Assembly: GCA_903913285.1 (NCBI GenBank)
Contig: CAIWKO010000008.1
Coordinates: 1-56,118, forward strand
Source of the DNA: an uncultured Bacteroidales bacterium
GTDB lineage: Bacteria > Bacteroidota > Bacteroidia > Bacteroidales > CAIWKO01
DNA length: 56,118 nt
Direction of reading: 5' to 3'
The position numbers and the translations under genes are program-made. The notes under the pieces were generated by a model, which did not search any database, had not been told where the DNA came from, and saw nothing but the letters and a program-made list of their open reading frames with translations. Shown piece by piece: positions 19,600-28,914 of this stretch (its first letter is position 1; each line of letters begins with the position of its first letter).

Positions 19600-21825
19600 A
19601 TGCAAAGTGAAGAAGCCCTCAACGAGAAAAAAGAAATACTAACCCGCTACCGCGACCTGCTGAGGGTTTGCAAACCCCGCACCACCAAAGACGACAAGCT
19701 GCTCATCCGCAAAGCCTTTAACCTGGCCCTGGAAGCCCACAAAGATATGCGCCGCCGCACAGGCGAACCCTACATTTATCACCCGCTGGAAGTGGCCCGC
19801 ATTGCCGTTGAAGATATAGGCCTGGGCACCACTTCTATTGTTTGCGCCCTGCTGCACGACGTGGTGGAAGACACCGACTACACGCTGGAGGATATCCGCG
19901 GCATGTTTGGCGATAAAGTGGCGCGCATTATTGACGGGCTCACGAAAATTTCGGGCTTGTTTGACAATAAAACCGAATCGCTGCAAGCCGAAAACTTCCG
20001 CAAAATGCTGCTCACCTTGTCGGACGATGTGAGGGTTATTTTGCTCAAGCTTGCCGACCGCCTGCACAACATGCGCACGCTGGATTCGATGCCCATTGAA
20101 AAGCAACTGAAGATAGCTTCGGAAACTTCGTTTTTGTATGCCCCCCTGGCCCACCGTTTGGGTTTATACGGCATCAAGAGCGAACTGGAAGACCTTGCGT
20201 TTAAACACATGGAACCCGATATTTACAACACCATTTTGAATATGGTGATAGAATCGGAACCCGAACGTAAGCGTTTTATCACGAAATTTATCGCGCCCAT
20301 CAAAAAAGACCTTACTGCCCGAAAGATAAGCAACACAATACTTGCCCGCACCAAATCCATCTATTCTATCTGGGAAAAGATGCGCAAGAAAGAGATACCT
20401 TTTGAGGAAGTGTTTGATTTGTTTGCTATACGCATCGTTTTGAACGTGCCGCCTGAACGTGAAAAATCGGAATGTTTCAACGTGTATGCCCTGGTTACCG
20501 ACCATTATCGTCCGAACAAAGATCGTTTCCGCGACTGGATATCGATACCCAAAGCCAACGGCTACGAAGCGCTGCATACCACCGTGATGAGCCACACGGG
20601 TAAATGGGTGGAAGTGCAGATACGTTCGATACGTATGGACGAAATTGCGGAAAAAGGCTATGCAGCCCACTGGAAATATAAAGACGGCGCTCAGGGCGAA
20701 TATGGCCTTGACGACTGGCTTGCCAAAATACGCGAACTGTTGCAAAGCCCCGACTCGAACGCGCTTGATTTTATTGAAGACTTTAAACTCAACCTCTTCT
20801 CTGACGAGATATACGTGTTCACCCCCAAAGGCGACCTGATAACCCTGCCGATGAAGGCCACGGCACTGGACTTTGCCTACAATATACATTCGCACATCGG
20901 CAACAGCTGCATAGGCGCCAAAGTGAACCATAAACTGGTGCCTTTAGACTATTCGCTGAAAAGCGGCGACCAGGTGGAAGTGATAACTTCGGACAAACAA
21001 ACGCCCAAAGAAGAATGGTTTGACTATGTTACCACGGCCAAAGCCAAATCGCAGATAAAAGTGTTTGTGAAGGAAGAAAAGAAAAAACTGGCAGCGGAAG
21101 GAAAAAGCAAATTGAAAGCGATGTTTGATGAGTTTCATATCGAGTATTCGACCCCGAACCTGAACAAATTCATGCATTACACGGGTTTCACAGTGCCCGC
21201 CAATATGTATATGGAAGTGATGAACGGCAATATCGGGAACAAAGAAGTGAAAAGCTGTTTTATGGAGCAGGAACGCGAAAATTGGTTCCGCTATCTGAGG
21301 TTTCCGTTCAGCAAAAGCCGTCATGCAGAAATCAAAGAAGAAATAGAGCCTAAGGATGTGGTTGCAGGCGAGAAACCCAAAACCCTGTTGCTGGGACCAC
21401 AGATTGAAAACATCAACTACACCATGGCCCCATGCTGCAGTCCGATACCCGGCGACGAAGTGATAGGGCTGATAGAAAAGAACGGGGTTATTTCGGTTCA
21501 CCGAACTAATTGCACCACGGCCATCAGTTTTATGTCGAAATACGGAAACCGACTGGTGAAATCGAGATGGATAAACAACGAATCGATACAGTTTTTGGCG
21601 GGTATCACCATTAAAGGCTTCGACCGTTTGGGAATGATACGCGACATTACCAATATCATTTCGAAACAACTGAACATAAACATACGTTCGTTAACGCTGG
21701 AAACCACTTCGGGAATTTTTGAAGGTATACTCACGGTTTATATTCACAACACCAACCAGCTGAAAACGCTTATCGACAACCTGAAAACTGTGGAGGGAAT
21801 TGAGAGCATTAACAGGATAAATTAA
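19600..21825 (+). CDS. relA: Bifunctional (p)ppGpp synthetase/hydrolase, Rel/SpoT
   Basis: 741 residues. The HD hydrolase domain has YIYHPLEVARI, ALLHDVVEDTDYT and KLADRLHNMRTLDSMP (about residues 50-175). The synthetase domain has SIYSIWEKM, DLFAIRIVLN and RFRDWISIPKANGYEALHTTV. The basic RFRD motif is the type found in enzymes that both make and degrade (p)ppGpp. Then come a TGS domain (IYVFTPKGDLITLPMKATALDFAY), a CC-type zinc-finger/RIS region (APCCSPIPGDEVIGLI), and a C-terminal ACT domain (GFDRLGMIRDITNIISKQLNI). It controls the stringent response. It is the first gene of a rel-fur-purA run. Confidence 0.95.
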   Translation: MQSEEALNEKKEILTRYRDLLRVCKPRTTKDDKLLIRKAFNLALEAHKDMRRRTGEPYIYHPLEVARIAVEDIGLGTTSIVCALLHDVVEDTDYTLEDIRGMFGDKVARIIDGLTKISGLFDNKTESLQAENFRKMLLTLSDDVRVILLKLADRLHNMRTLDSMPIEKQLKIASETSFLYAPLAHRLGLYGIKSELEDLAFKHMEPDIYNTILNMVIESEPERKRFITKFIAPIKKDLTARKISNTILARTKSIYSIWEKMRKKEIPFEEVFDLFAIRIVLNVPPEREKSECFNVYALVTDHYRPNKDRFRDWISIPKANGYEALHTTVMSHTGKWVEVQIRSIRMDEIAEKGYAAHWKYKDGAQGEYGLDDWLAKIRELLQSPDSNALDFIEDFKLNLFSDEIYVFTPKGDLITLPMKATALDFAYNIHSHIGNSCIGAKVNHKLVPLDYSLKSGDQVEVITSDKQTPKEEWFDYVTTAKAKSQIKVFVKEEKKKLAAEGKSKLKAMFDEFHIEYSTPNLNKFMHYTGFTVPANMYMEVMNGNIGNKEVKSCFMEQERENWFRYLRFPFSKSRHAEIKEEIEPKDVVAGEKPKTLLLGPQIENINYTMAPCCSPIPGDEVIGLIEKNGVISVHRTNCTTAISFMSKYGNRLVKSRWINNESIQFLAGITIKGFDRLGMIRDITNIISKQLNINIRSLTLETTSGIFEGILTVYIHNTNQLKTLIDNLKTVEGIESINRIN

Positions 21826-21872
21826 GTGCCTTGAGTGACTAGAGTGACTTGAATGACTAGAGTTAAAAGTGT
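21826..21872 (+). repeat. Iterated 9-nt motif downstream of rel
   Basis: Directly after the stop codon, AGTGCCTTG, AGTGACTAG, AGTGACTTG and AATGACTAG follow one another in 9-nt steps and end AGTTAAAAGT. The same motif and the same ending appear on the minus strand just downstream of purF (1379-1417). It is a dispersed element of unknown function. Confidence 0.7.
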
Positions 21873-21941
21873 AAAATTACGATAGATTTATTCTAAATTA
21901 ATTTAAAATTCGTATCTTTATCAAAAAATATTGAAGTGGTT

Positions 21942-22394
21942 ATGAAAGACAAAAACCCTGAACTATTTGAAGATGTGAAGCAGATATTTACTGCTTATCT
22001 GGAAACGAAATCGCATCGAAAAACACCCGAACGGTTCACGATATTGAAAGAAATATATTCGTTCGAGGGGCATTTTGACATAGAGACCCTGTACATTAAA
22101 ATGAAGAACAATAAATACAGGGTGAGCCGTGCCACATTGTATAATACCATAGAGCTTTTGCTGGATTGCAATCTGGTGGTGAAACATCAATTCGGTCAGA
22201 ATTGCGCGCATTACGAAAAATCGTACAAATTCAAACAACACGACCACCTAATCTGTATAGACGATAAGAAAGTTCACGAATTTTGCGACCCACGGATACA
22301 GGAAATCCAGAAATCATTGGAAAAGATGTTCAATGTGGAAATAACCCACCATTCGCTTACCTTTTATGGAAAATGCAAAGCTGCAAAAAAATAA
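21942..22394 (+). CDS. fur: Fur-family transcriptional regulator
   Basis: 150 residues from ATG 21942; GTG at 21936 is an alternative. The winged helix is seen as [29 protein letters not shown] and the recognition helix as [19 protein letters not shown]. The dimerisation/metal domain has [30 protein letters not shown]. The usual Fur zinc motif CxxC is CIDD here, with only one cysteine left in that pair and one more near the C-terminus. Structural zinc binding may therefore differ. It likely represses iron or other metal genes. It lies 26 bp upstream of purA and 110 bp after rel. Confidence 0.88.
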   Translation: MKDKNPELFEDVKQIFTAYLETKSHRKTPERFTILKEIYSFEGHFDIETLYIKMKNNKYRVSRATLYNTIELLLDCNLVVKHQFGQNCAHYEKSYKFKQHDHLICIDDKKVHEFCDPRIQEIQKSLEKMFNVEITHHSLTFYGKCKAAKK

Positions 22395-22417
22395 AAAACA
22401 AGACAATCTATTACTAA

Positions 22418-23710
<1,293 letters not shown>

Positions 23711-23722
23711 AAAATTACTCTA

Positions 23723-25462
23723 ATGAAAGCAAAAGTTCTATTTCTTGCCTGTTTTTTATTGTTTGCATGCAGCAACATCTTCGCACAAAAACTCAGTGAA
23801 GATAAAGTTCCACAAGATGTGGTGATCAGTTTCAAATACAAGTATTCGGAAGCTACCGTGATTTCGTGGGAACTGAATAAGGATATTTACATAGTGAAAT
23901 TCAAATTAAACGATCAGGTTGGGAAGGCAAATTTCGACAAAAAAGGAGTTTGGATCATCACTCAATATGATATAACAGAAAAAGAATTACCCAGCCCGAT
24001 TATTAGTTATTATAAAGAAAATTATCAAAATAAGGATTATTTGATAACCAGTTCTCAATTGCAAAAAACCAATGACGGCGAAAGCGATTATTGTCTTCAG
24101 TTGAGGAAGGAAGGTAATACAAAATTACTGCCTGTTGATCTATTGTTTGATCTGACAGGGAAAATACTTAAAATAAATGGACAGGATGAAGCAATAGCTG
24201 ACAGTATAAGCAAACAGGAACAAAAACCTGTTGTTAAACACAATCAGAAAGAAGTTAAAAAGCAGGATCAAAATGAAGTAAAAAAACAAGATCAAGAACA
24301 AAAAGCAGATCAGGAACAGAAACAGGAAGTAACAGAAAATAAGGACAAGAAGCATGTTAAAGAATCGGGGGTAAAAAACAAAAAATCAGAAGAGGATGAA
24401 ACACAAGAAGTAGTTCAAAAGACAGAAGATCCGGATAAAGATATCGTGGACGTTTCAAAAGTGCCAGCGATAGCCAAAACTCATTTTACAAGCAAGATGA
24501 AAAAAACCACTGGTGTTGTATGGCATTTAAAGGATAAGAATTATATCGTAAACTTTAAATTATCCGATCAAACTGGTCAGGCAACATACACTAAAGACGG
24601 AGAATGGATAGAAACCCGTGTATCACAGCCAGAAGCAACTTTGCATCAATTGATCTTAAGCTATCTGAAAGAAAACTTTAAAAATTATAAATTAAAAACC
24701 ATTGATCTGGTTACAACACCGAAAGAAAAAAGTATTTTTATACGGATGTATGATAAACACAGTAAAGAGCTTCCTCCACCATTGACAGAGATATGGTTTT
24801 CGACCACGGGTAAACTTATCAGTGTGAACAAACCTGATGTTACAGAGCCAATAAATGAAGATGAACAAAAGAGGAAGGAAGAAAAAGATAGTAAATTCGG
24901 GTCGAGCGTTGATCAAAAAGGAGATAGATTTGAAAATGCTGATAATTATAATGATAAAATTGATTCGAAAGAACTACCCACGCCCATCCTTCAATATATT
25001 AAGAAGAACTATAAAGACCAAACGATTAGAAGTTCACGCTTATTTAGCGATGATAGTCTTGGAAATGTTTATCGGCTTTCAGTTTGGTTAGAAGGTTCAC
25101 CAACCGGTACACTTTTGTATTTTGATCTAAACGGTAACTTCCTAAAAAACGAAAATGAAGATTTTTTAAAAAATGGCAGTTTCAAAAATAAAGTTGAAAA
25201 TACCAAAACTGTTGAAACACCCCCCTCAAAATATGGGACTTCTGATGAACGGGTTAACGAGAAAGAATTACCTCCGGCTGTTTCAAAATATCTGAAGAAG
25301 AATTATGCTTCATATACCGTCAGCGAATCATTTTTTAAAACCGAGACCGAACAAGGAAATTGTTATCTGGTTATTTTAAAGAAAGCGAGTGACAAAAAAG
25401 TTATAAAAGTGTATTTCGATCTGGATGGAAACTATTTGAAAAACGAGACAGATACTCAATAA
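23723..25462 (+). CDS. Exported PepSY-like repeat protein
   Basis: 579 residues with a signal peptide (MKAKVLFLACFLLFACSNIFAQ; an internal FAC could also act as a lipobox). The mature protein is a series of modules like the putative beta-lactamase-inhibitor-like PepSY family: (V/L)P..V...FK.KY..A....W and (E)LP.P(I)..Y.K.NY....I, each ending in a YFDL.G..LKN strand. I count at least six half-modules. A K/Q/E-rich low-complexity linker (about residues 165-240) splits the chain. It starts 12 bp after purA and is followed by the OstA-like gene. No enzymatic role is evident; binding in the periplasm is a guess. Confidence 0.78.
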   Translation: MKAKVLFLACFLLFACSNIFAQKLSEDKVPQDVVISFKYKYSEATVISWELNKDIYIVKFKLNDQVGKANFDKKGVWIITQYDITEKELPSPIISYYKENYQNKDYLITSSQLQKTNDGESDYCLQLRKEGNTKLLPVDLLFDLTGKILKINGQDEAIADSISKQEQKPVVKHNQKEVKKQDQNEVKKQDQEQKADQEQKQEVTENKDKKHVKESGVKNKKSEEDETQEVVQKTEDPDKDIVDVSKVPAIAKTHFTSKMKKTTGVVWHLKDKNYIVNFKLSDQTGQATYTKDGEWIETRVSQPEATLHQLILSYLKENFKNYKLKTIDLVTTPKEKSIFIRMYDKHSKELPPPLTEIWFSTTGKLISVNKPDVTEPINEDEQKRKEEKDSKFGSSVDQKGDRFENADNYNDKIDSKELPTPILQYIKKNYKDQTIRSSRLFSDDSLGNVYRLSVWLEGSPTGTLLYFDLNGNFLKNENEDFLKNGSFKNKVENTKTVETPPSKYGTSDERVNEKELPPAVSKYLKKNYASYTVSESFFKTETEQGNCYLVILKKASDKKVIKVYFDLDGNYLKNETDTQ

Positions 25463-25506
25463 TTCTAAATAGAATCTTTTACGAGCCTTTTCTGAAGTTA
25501 CTACTC

Positions 25507-27027
25507 ATGAGAAAATGTATTGTATTTAGTCTGTTGTTTTTCTGTTTTACTTTTGTATTGTTCTCACAACAAAAGAATCCACCAAAAAAAATAGACCTGA
25601 TCAGTGCTGAAAAAGCTATTTACGATAAAAATAAAGGTGAATATACTTTGCTGATCGGGAATGTGATATTTCAGCATGAAAATACATTGCTTTATTGCGA
25701 CAGTGCACATCTTTATTCGGAAGCCAATAGCCTGGATGCATACAGTAATGTGCATATTAAAGCCAGTGACTCGGTTAATATTTATGGTGATTCATTAATA
25801 TATAATGGAAATACGAAAATTGCAGAAATACATAAACATGTGCAGTTGATTGATAATAAAATTACGCTGACTACAGAACACCTCATTTATGATTTGAATG
25901 CAAAAACAGGTCAATATTATGATGGAGGAAAAATTGTTGATCCGGAAAATACGCTTACAAGCAAGACAGGATTTTATAATTCGGATAATAAAAATTTCTT
26001 TTTCACCGATTCGGTAGTTCTTGTGAATATTAATTATACTATAAAAAATGATTCGCTCTTGTATAATACAGGCTCAGAAGTTTCATTTTTTTTCGGACCT
26101 ACAAATATTTACAGTAAAGAGAATCATATTTATACCGAAAAGGGTTGGTATAGCACTAAAAAAGATATTTCTGAATTTTCGAAGAATTCAAAATTGAAAA
26201 ATAAAAGCCAGACATTAACAGGTGACAGTATTTTATATAACAGAATCCTTGGTGTTGGAGTTGCATACCGCAATGTTACCATCACTGATTCTTCAAGAAA
26301 TGCTATTGTGAAAGGAAATTTTATTCTTTATGATCAGAAACATCAAACCAGTTTGGCTACCGATAGTGCTTTGTTTATACAAATAGACGATCAGCATGAT
26401 TCGTTGTTTCTGCATGCCGACACACTTATAGGAACTTTTGATACCGTTTCGGAAAAAGCAAAATTGATGCTCGCGTTTCATAAAGTAAAACTATTCCGTA
26501 ATGATCTGCAGGGAAAATGCGATTCGCTGGCTTATAATTATTCCGATTCGACTATCAGTATGTTCTATAATCCCATTTTGTGGACGGAAGATAAACAACT
26601 TACGGCAGATACTATTAAAATTCAACTCGCGAACAGTTTGCTCGATAAAATGTTTCTGCAACGGTCGTGTTTTTTGGTTGCCAACGACGACAGTACGAAG
26701 CATAGGTTTAATCAGGTTAAAGGAATAACCATGACCGGGTTTTTTGTGAAGGGGGAATTGAAAAAGATAAGGGTTTACAATAATGCGGAAACTATTTATT
26801 TTATGCGCGAAGACAACGGAAAAAGAAGCGGGATCAATAAGGCCATATCGACAAATATGGAGATCGAAGTGAACGAAAATAAAATTAAATCTATCACTTT
26901 TTTGGACAAACCTATCGCAACGCTTTATCCTGATAAAGATTTGAGCGGAAAAGAGCTTTTTTTGAAGAATTTTAGATGGCTTGAAGAATACCGGCCAAAA
27001 AACAAATTTGAAATTTTCAATAAGTAG
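25507..27027 (+). CDS. OstA/LptA-like periplasmic protein
   Basis: 506 residues with a signal peptide (MRKCIVFSLLFFCFTFVLFSQ). The N-terminal half is an OstA-like beta-jellyroll: IDLISAEKAIYDKNKGEYTLLIGNVIFQHENTLLYCDSAHLYSE and repeats of the form LIYNGNTKIAEI, HLIYDLNAKTGQYYDGG and GDSILYNRILGVG. Related LptA proteins carry LPS across the periplasm; the longer Bacteroidota form probably has a similar transport role. The gene lies 44 bp after the PepSY-like gene and 3 bp before rsmE. Confidence 0.85.
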   Translation: MRKCIVFSLLFFCFTFVLFSQQKNPPKKIDLISAEKAIYDKNKGEYTLLIGNVIFQHENTLLYCDSAHLYSEANSLDAYSNVHIKASDSVNIYGDSLIYNGNTKIAEIHKHVQLIDNKITLTTEHLIYDLNAKTGQYYDGGKIVDPENTLTSKTGFYNSDNKNFFFTDSVVLVNINYTIKNDSLLYNTGSEVSFFFGPTNIYSKENHIYTEKGWYSTKKDISEFSKNSKLKNKSQTLTGDSILYNRILGVGVAYRNVTITDSSRNAIVKGNFILYDQKHQTSLATDSALFIQIDDQHDSLFLHADTLIGTFDTVSEKAKLMLAFHKVKLFRNDLQGKCDSLAYNYSDSTISMFYNPILWTEDKQLTADTIKIQLANSLLDKMFLQRSCFLVANDDSTKHRFNQVKGITMTGFFVKGELKKIRVYNNAETIYFMREDNGKRSGINKAISTNMEIEVNENKIKSITFLDKPIATLYPDKDLSGKELFLKNFRWLEEYRPKNKFEIFNK

Positions 27028-27030
27028 GTT

Positions 27031-27729
27031 ATGCATTTATTTTATGCTTCGGAGATCAATTCGGATCTATTTGTGTTTGACAGGGAAGAATCGAGGCACT
27101 GCAAAGTGCTGCGATTAAAATCGGCAGATATTATTTATCTGACCGACGGAAAAGGGACTTTGTATCATGCCACAATTACAGATAACGATCCGAATGCATA
27201 TAAAGCTAGTATTATTAAAACTATTCCAAATTTTAATAAACGCAATTACAAATTGCATGTAGGGATTTCGCCGACAAAAAATCCTGAAAGGTTTGAATGG
27301 TTTTTGGAAAAAGCATGCGAAATAGGAATCGATGAAATTACTCCCCTGATATGTGAACGTTCGGAGAAAACGACTATCAAAACAGAACGGCTTGAAAAAA
27401 TTATTGTTTCGGCCATGAAACAATCTTTTTCTGCGTTTCTGCCGAAACTGAATGTTTGCAAATTGTTTGAAAGTTTTGTTGAACAGAATTTCAGAGCCGA
27501 AAAATTTGTTGCCTTTTGTAATGATGATGATCGAACTTTATTGAAGAATTTGTATCTGCAGGGACAGGATGCGGTTATTCTTATCGGGCCGGAAGGAGAT
27601 TTTACTTTTGAAGAAATTGAATTGGCAAAGAAAACGGGGTTTACTGCAATAAGTTTGGGAAATAGCAGGTTGAGGACGGAAACCGCGGGGATGGTGGCGT
27701 GCGGGATTATTAGTTTGATGAATCAGTAG
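27031..27729 (+). CDS. rsmE: 16S rRNA m3U1498 methyltransferase
   Basis: 232 residues, normal length. An N-terminal PUA-like region (ESRHCKVLRLKSADIIYLTDGKGTLYHATI) precedes a SPOUT knot domain. GISPTKNPERFEWFLEKACEIGIDEITPLICERSE, ILIGPEGDFTFEEIELAKKTGF and ISLGNSRLRTETAGMVA form the SAM-binding knot. It methylates uridine 1498 of 16S rRNA in the assembled small subunit. It is last in its operon and is followed by the bidirectional terminator. Confidence 0.94.
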   Translation: MHLFYASEINSDLFVFDREESRHCKVLRLKSADIIYLTDGKGTLYHATITDNDPNAYKASIIKTIPNFNKRNYKLHVGISPTKNPERFEWFLEKACEIGIDEITPLICERSEKTTIKTERLEKIIVSAMKQSFSAFLPKLNVCKLFESFVEQNFRAEKFVAFCNDDDRTLLKNLYLQGQDAVILIGPEGDFTFEEIELAKKTGFTAISLGNSRLRTETAGMVACGIISLMNQ

Positions 27730-27770
27730 GGGAACGTTTGCAGAAAATAAGAAATAAAAAGTATAAATAT

Positions 27771-27807
27771 AAAAAAAAGAGGCTGCCATAAGGCAGCCTC
27801 TTTTTTT
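27771..27807. terminator. Bidirectional rho-independent terminator
   Basis: A perfect 9-bp stem GAGGCTGCC/GGCAGCCTC (27779-27787 and 27792-27800) with an ATAA loop is flanked by A8 on the left and T7 on the right. It serves both rsmE (+) and the convergent T9SS gene (-). Confidence 0.93.
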
Positions 27808-27821
27808 AAATTGAATATGAA

Positions 27822-28793
27822 TTATTCAACAACAATCTTTTTAATTAATCTTTGGCCATTTGTGTTTAATGAGCAAAGATAAGTTCCTGCAGCTAAATTG
27901 CTAATGTTTGCATTGATATTATAAACATTGCCTTGTGCTTTGAAACCTTCGTCTTGTGTTAATACAACCTGACCCTTTAATGTTAATAATTCAAAAGTAA
28001 CTTTTGAATCTTTTTCAACTGCATAGCTAACATTGAGGTTATCGACAGCAGGATTTTGGATAGTCATTTTTGCTCCCTGAAAGAAAGCATTTTGATCGAT
28101 ACCAACATAATTAACATCAACTATTGCGAAAAGAGCCATATTAGGATTTAATCCACCATAGCCATTGTTATAAGTGTACCAGGTAGTATTGTACTTAAAT
28201 GCTGCCCATCCATTACCTTCTCCATCTTGATCTGCTGCAAAACCAATAGTATCTGTTTTGATGTTAAGTAAACTACAAACTATAGAAAAGTCAGCACTTA
28301 CAGGAATAACTGAAGGGAATGAAACTGTATTAAAAGCAAGGAAATTAGTGTCGCAAGCTGAAAATAATAAATCGGCTGAAACAGTACCAACTTGTGTTGT
28401 TGGAACAGAATCAGGTTTGTTAAAAATAGTAAAAGTTAATTTTGAAGTAGCATCACTTGATTTTGATACTTCACCGCAAAAAAATGCAATAGCACCCTCA
28501 ATTCCAATAGTACCGGGAGATAGATGAGTATATCCCTGAGCAACGGCTTTAAACGCATTTCCATTAACACCAAAACAATAACCACCACTCAAATCAGTAA
28601 AAGTAGTAACAATACCACCTACTGCAAATGTAGGAAAAAAATTCGTAGAAAACCCAGTTGTATCCGTTGGGGTTTTTGCAGTTGCCATAATATGGTTAAA
28701 CTTTTTTGAGGTAATTGATCCAACATGACCAATTTGTGCAAATGTTATTGATGTAATAAATAACATTACAATTAAAATGTAAACTTTTTTCAT
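27822..28793 (-). CDS. Secreted protein with T9SS type A sorting domain
   Basis: 323 residues with a signal peptide (MKKVYILIVMLFITSITFAQ). The body is a single beta-rich domain of unknown function. The last about 75 residues are a type A sorting domain: NPAVDNLNVSYAVEKDSKVTFELLTLKGQVV, ISNLAAGTYLCSLNTNGQRLIKKIVVE. Exported by T9SS and probably anchored to the surface. It has its own promoter (28827-28856) and shares the downstream terminator. Nothing in the body reveals an enzyme motif. Confidence 0.85.
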   Translation of the reverse strand: MKKVYILIVMLFITSITFAQIGHVGSITSKKFNHIMATAKTPTDTTGFSTNFFPTFAVGGIVTTFTDLSGGYCFGVNGNAFKAVAQGYTHLSPGTIGIEGAIAFFCGEVSKSSDATSKLTFTIFNKPDSVPTTQVGTVSADLLFSACDTNFLAFNTVSFPSVIPVSADFSIVCSLLNIKTDTIGFAADQDGEGNGWAAFKYNTTWYTYNNGYGGLNPNMALFAIVDVNYVGIDQNAFFQGAKMTIQNPAVDNLNVSYAVEKDSKVTFELLTLKGQVVLTQDEGFKAQGNVYNINANISNLAAGTYLCSLNTNGQRLIKKIVVE

Positions 28794-28826
28794 TTTTTTA
28801 TTTTTTTAGTTAATAATTAATTTTTA

Positions 28827-28856
28827 CAAAATTATAATTAATAATAATAATTGCAA
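28827..28856 (-). promoter_or_regulatory. Bacteroidota-type promoter of the 27822-28793 gene
   Basis: On the minus strand TTG (28854-28856), a 19-nt spacer and TAATTTTG (28827-28834), 33 nt before the ATG. Both elements and the spacing fit the phylum's consensus. Confidence 0.58.
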
Positions 28857-28914
28857 GCAAATTTAGTAAAAAAATTATTACAAGGTAATTTTTTTTTATT
28901 TCTTTTAGGAAACG

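Noticed and set aside
23723-25462. Beta-lactamase inhibitor function for the PepSY-like protein
   Set aside because: The family label comes from a distant fold resemblance; no beta-lactamase or regulator is nearby.
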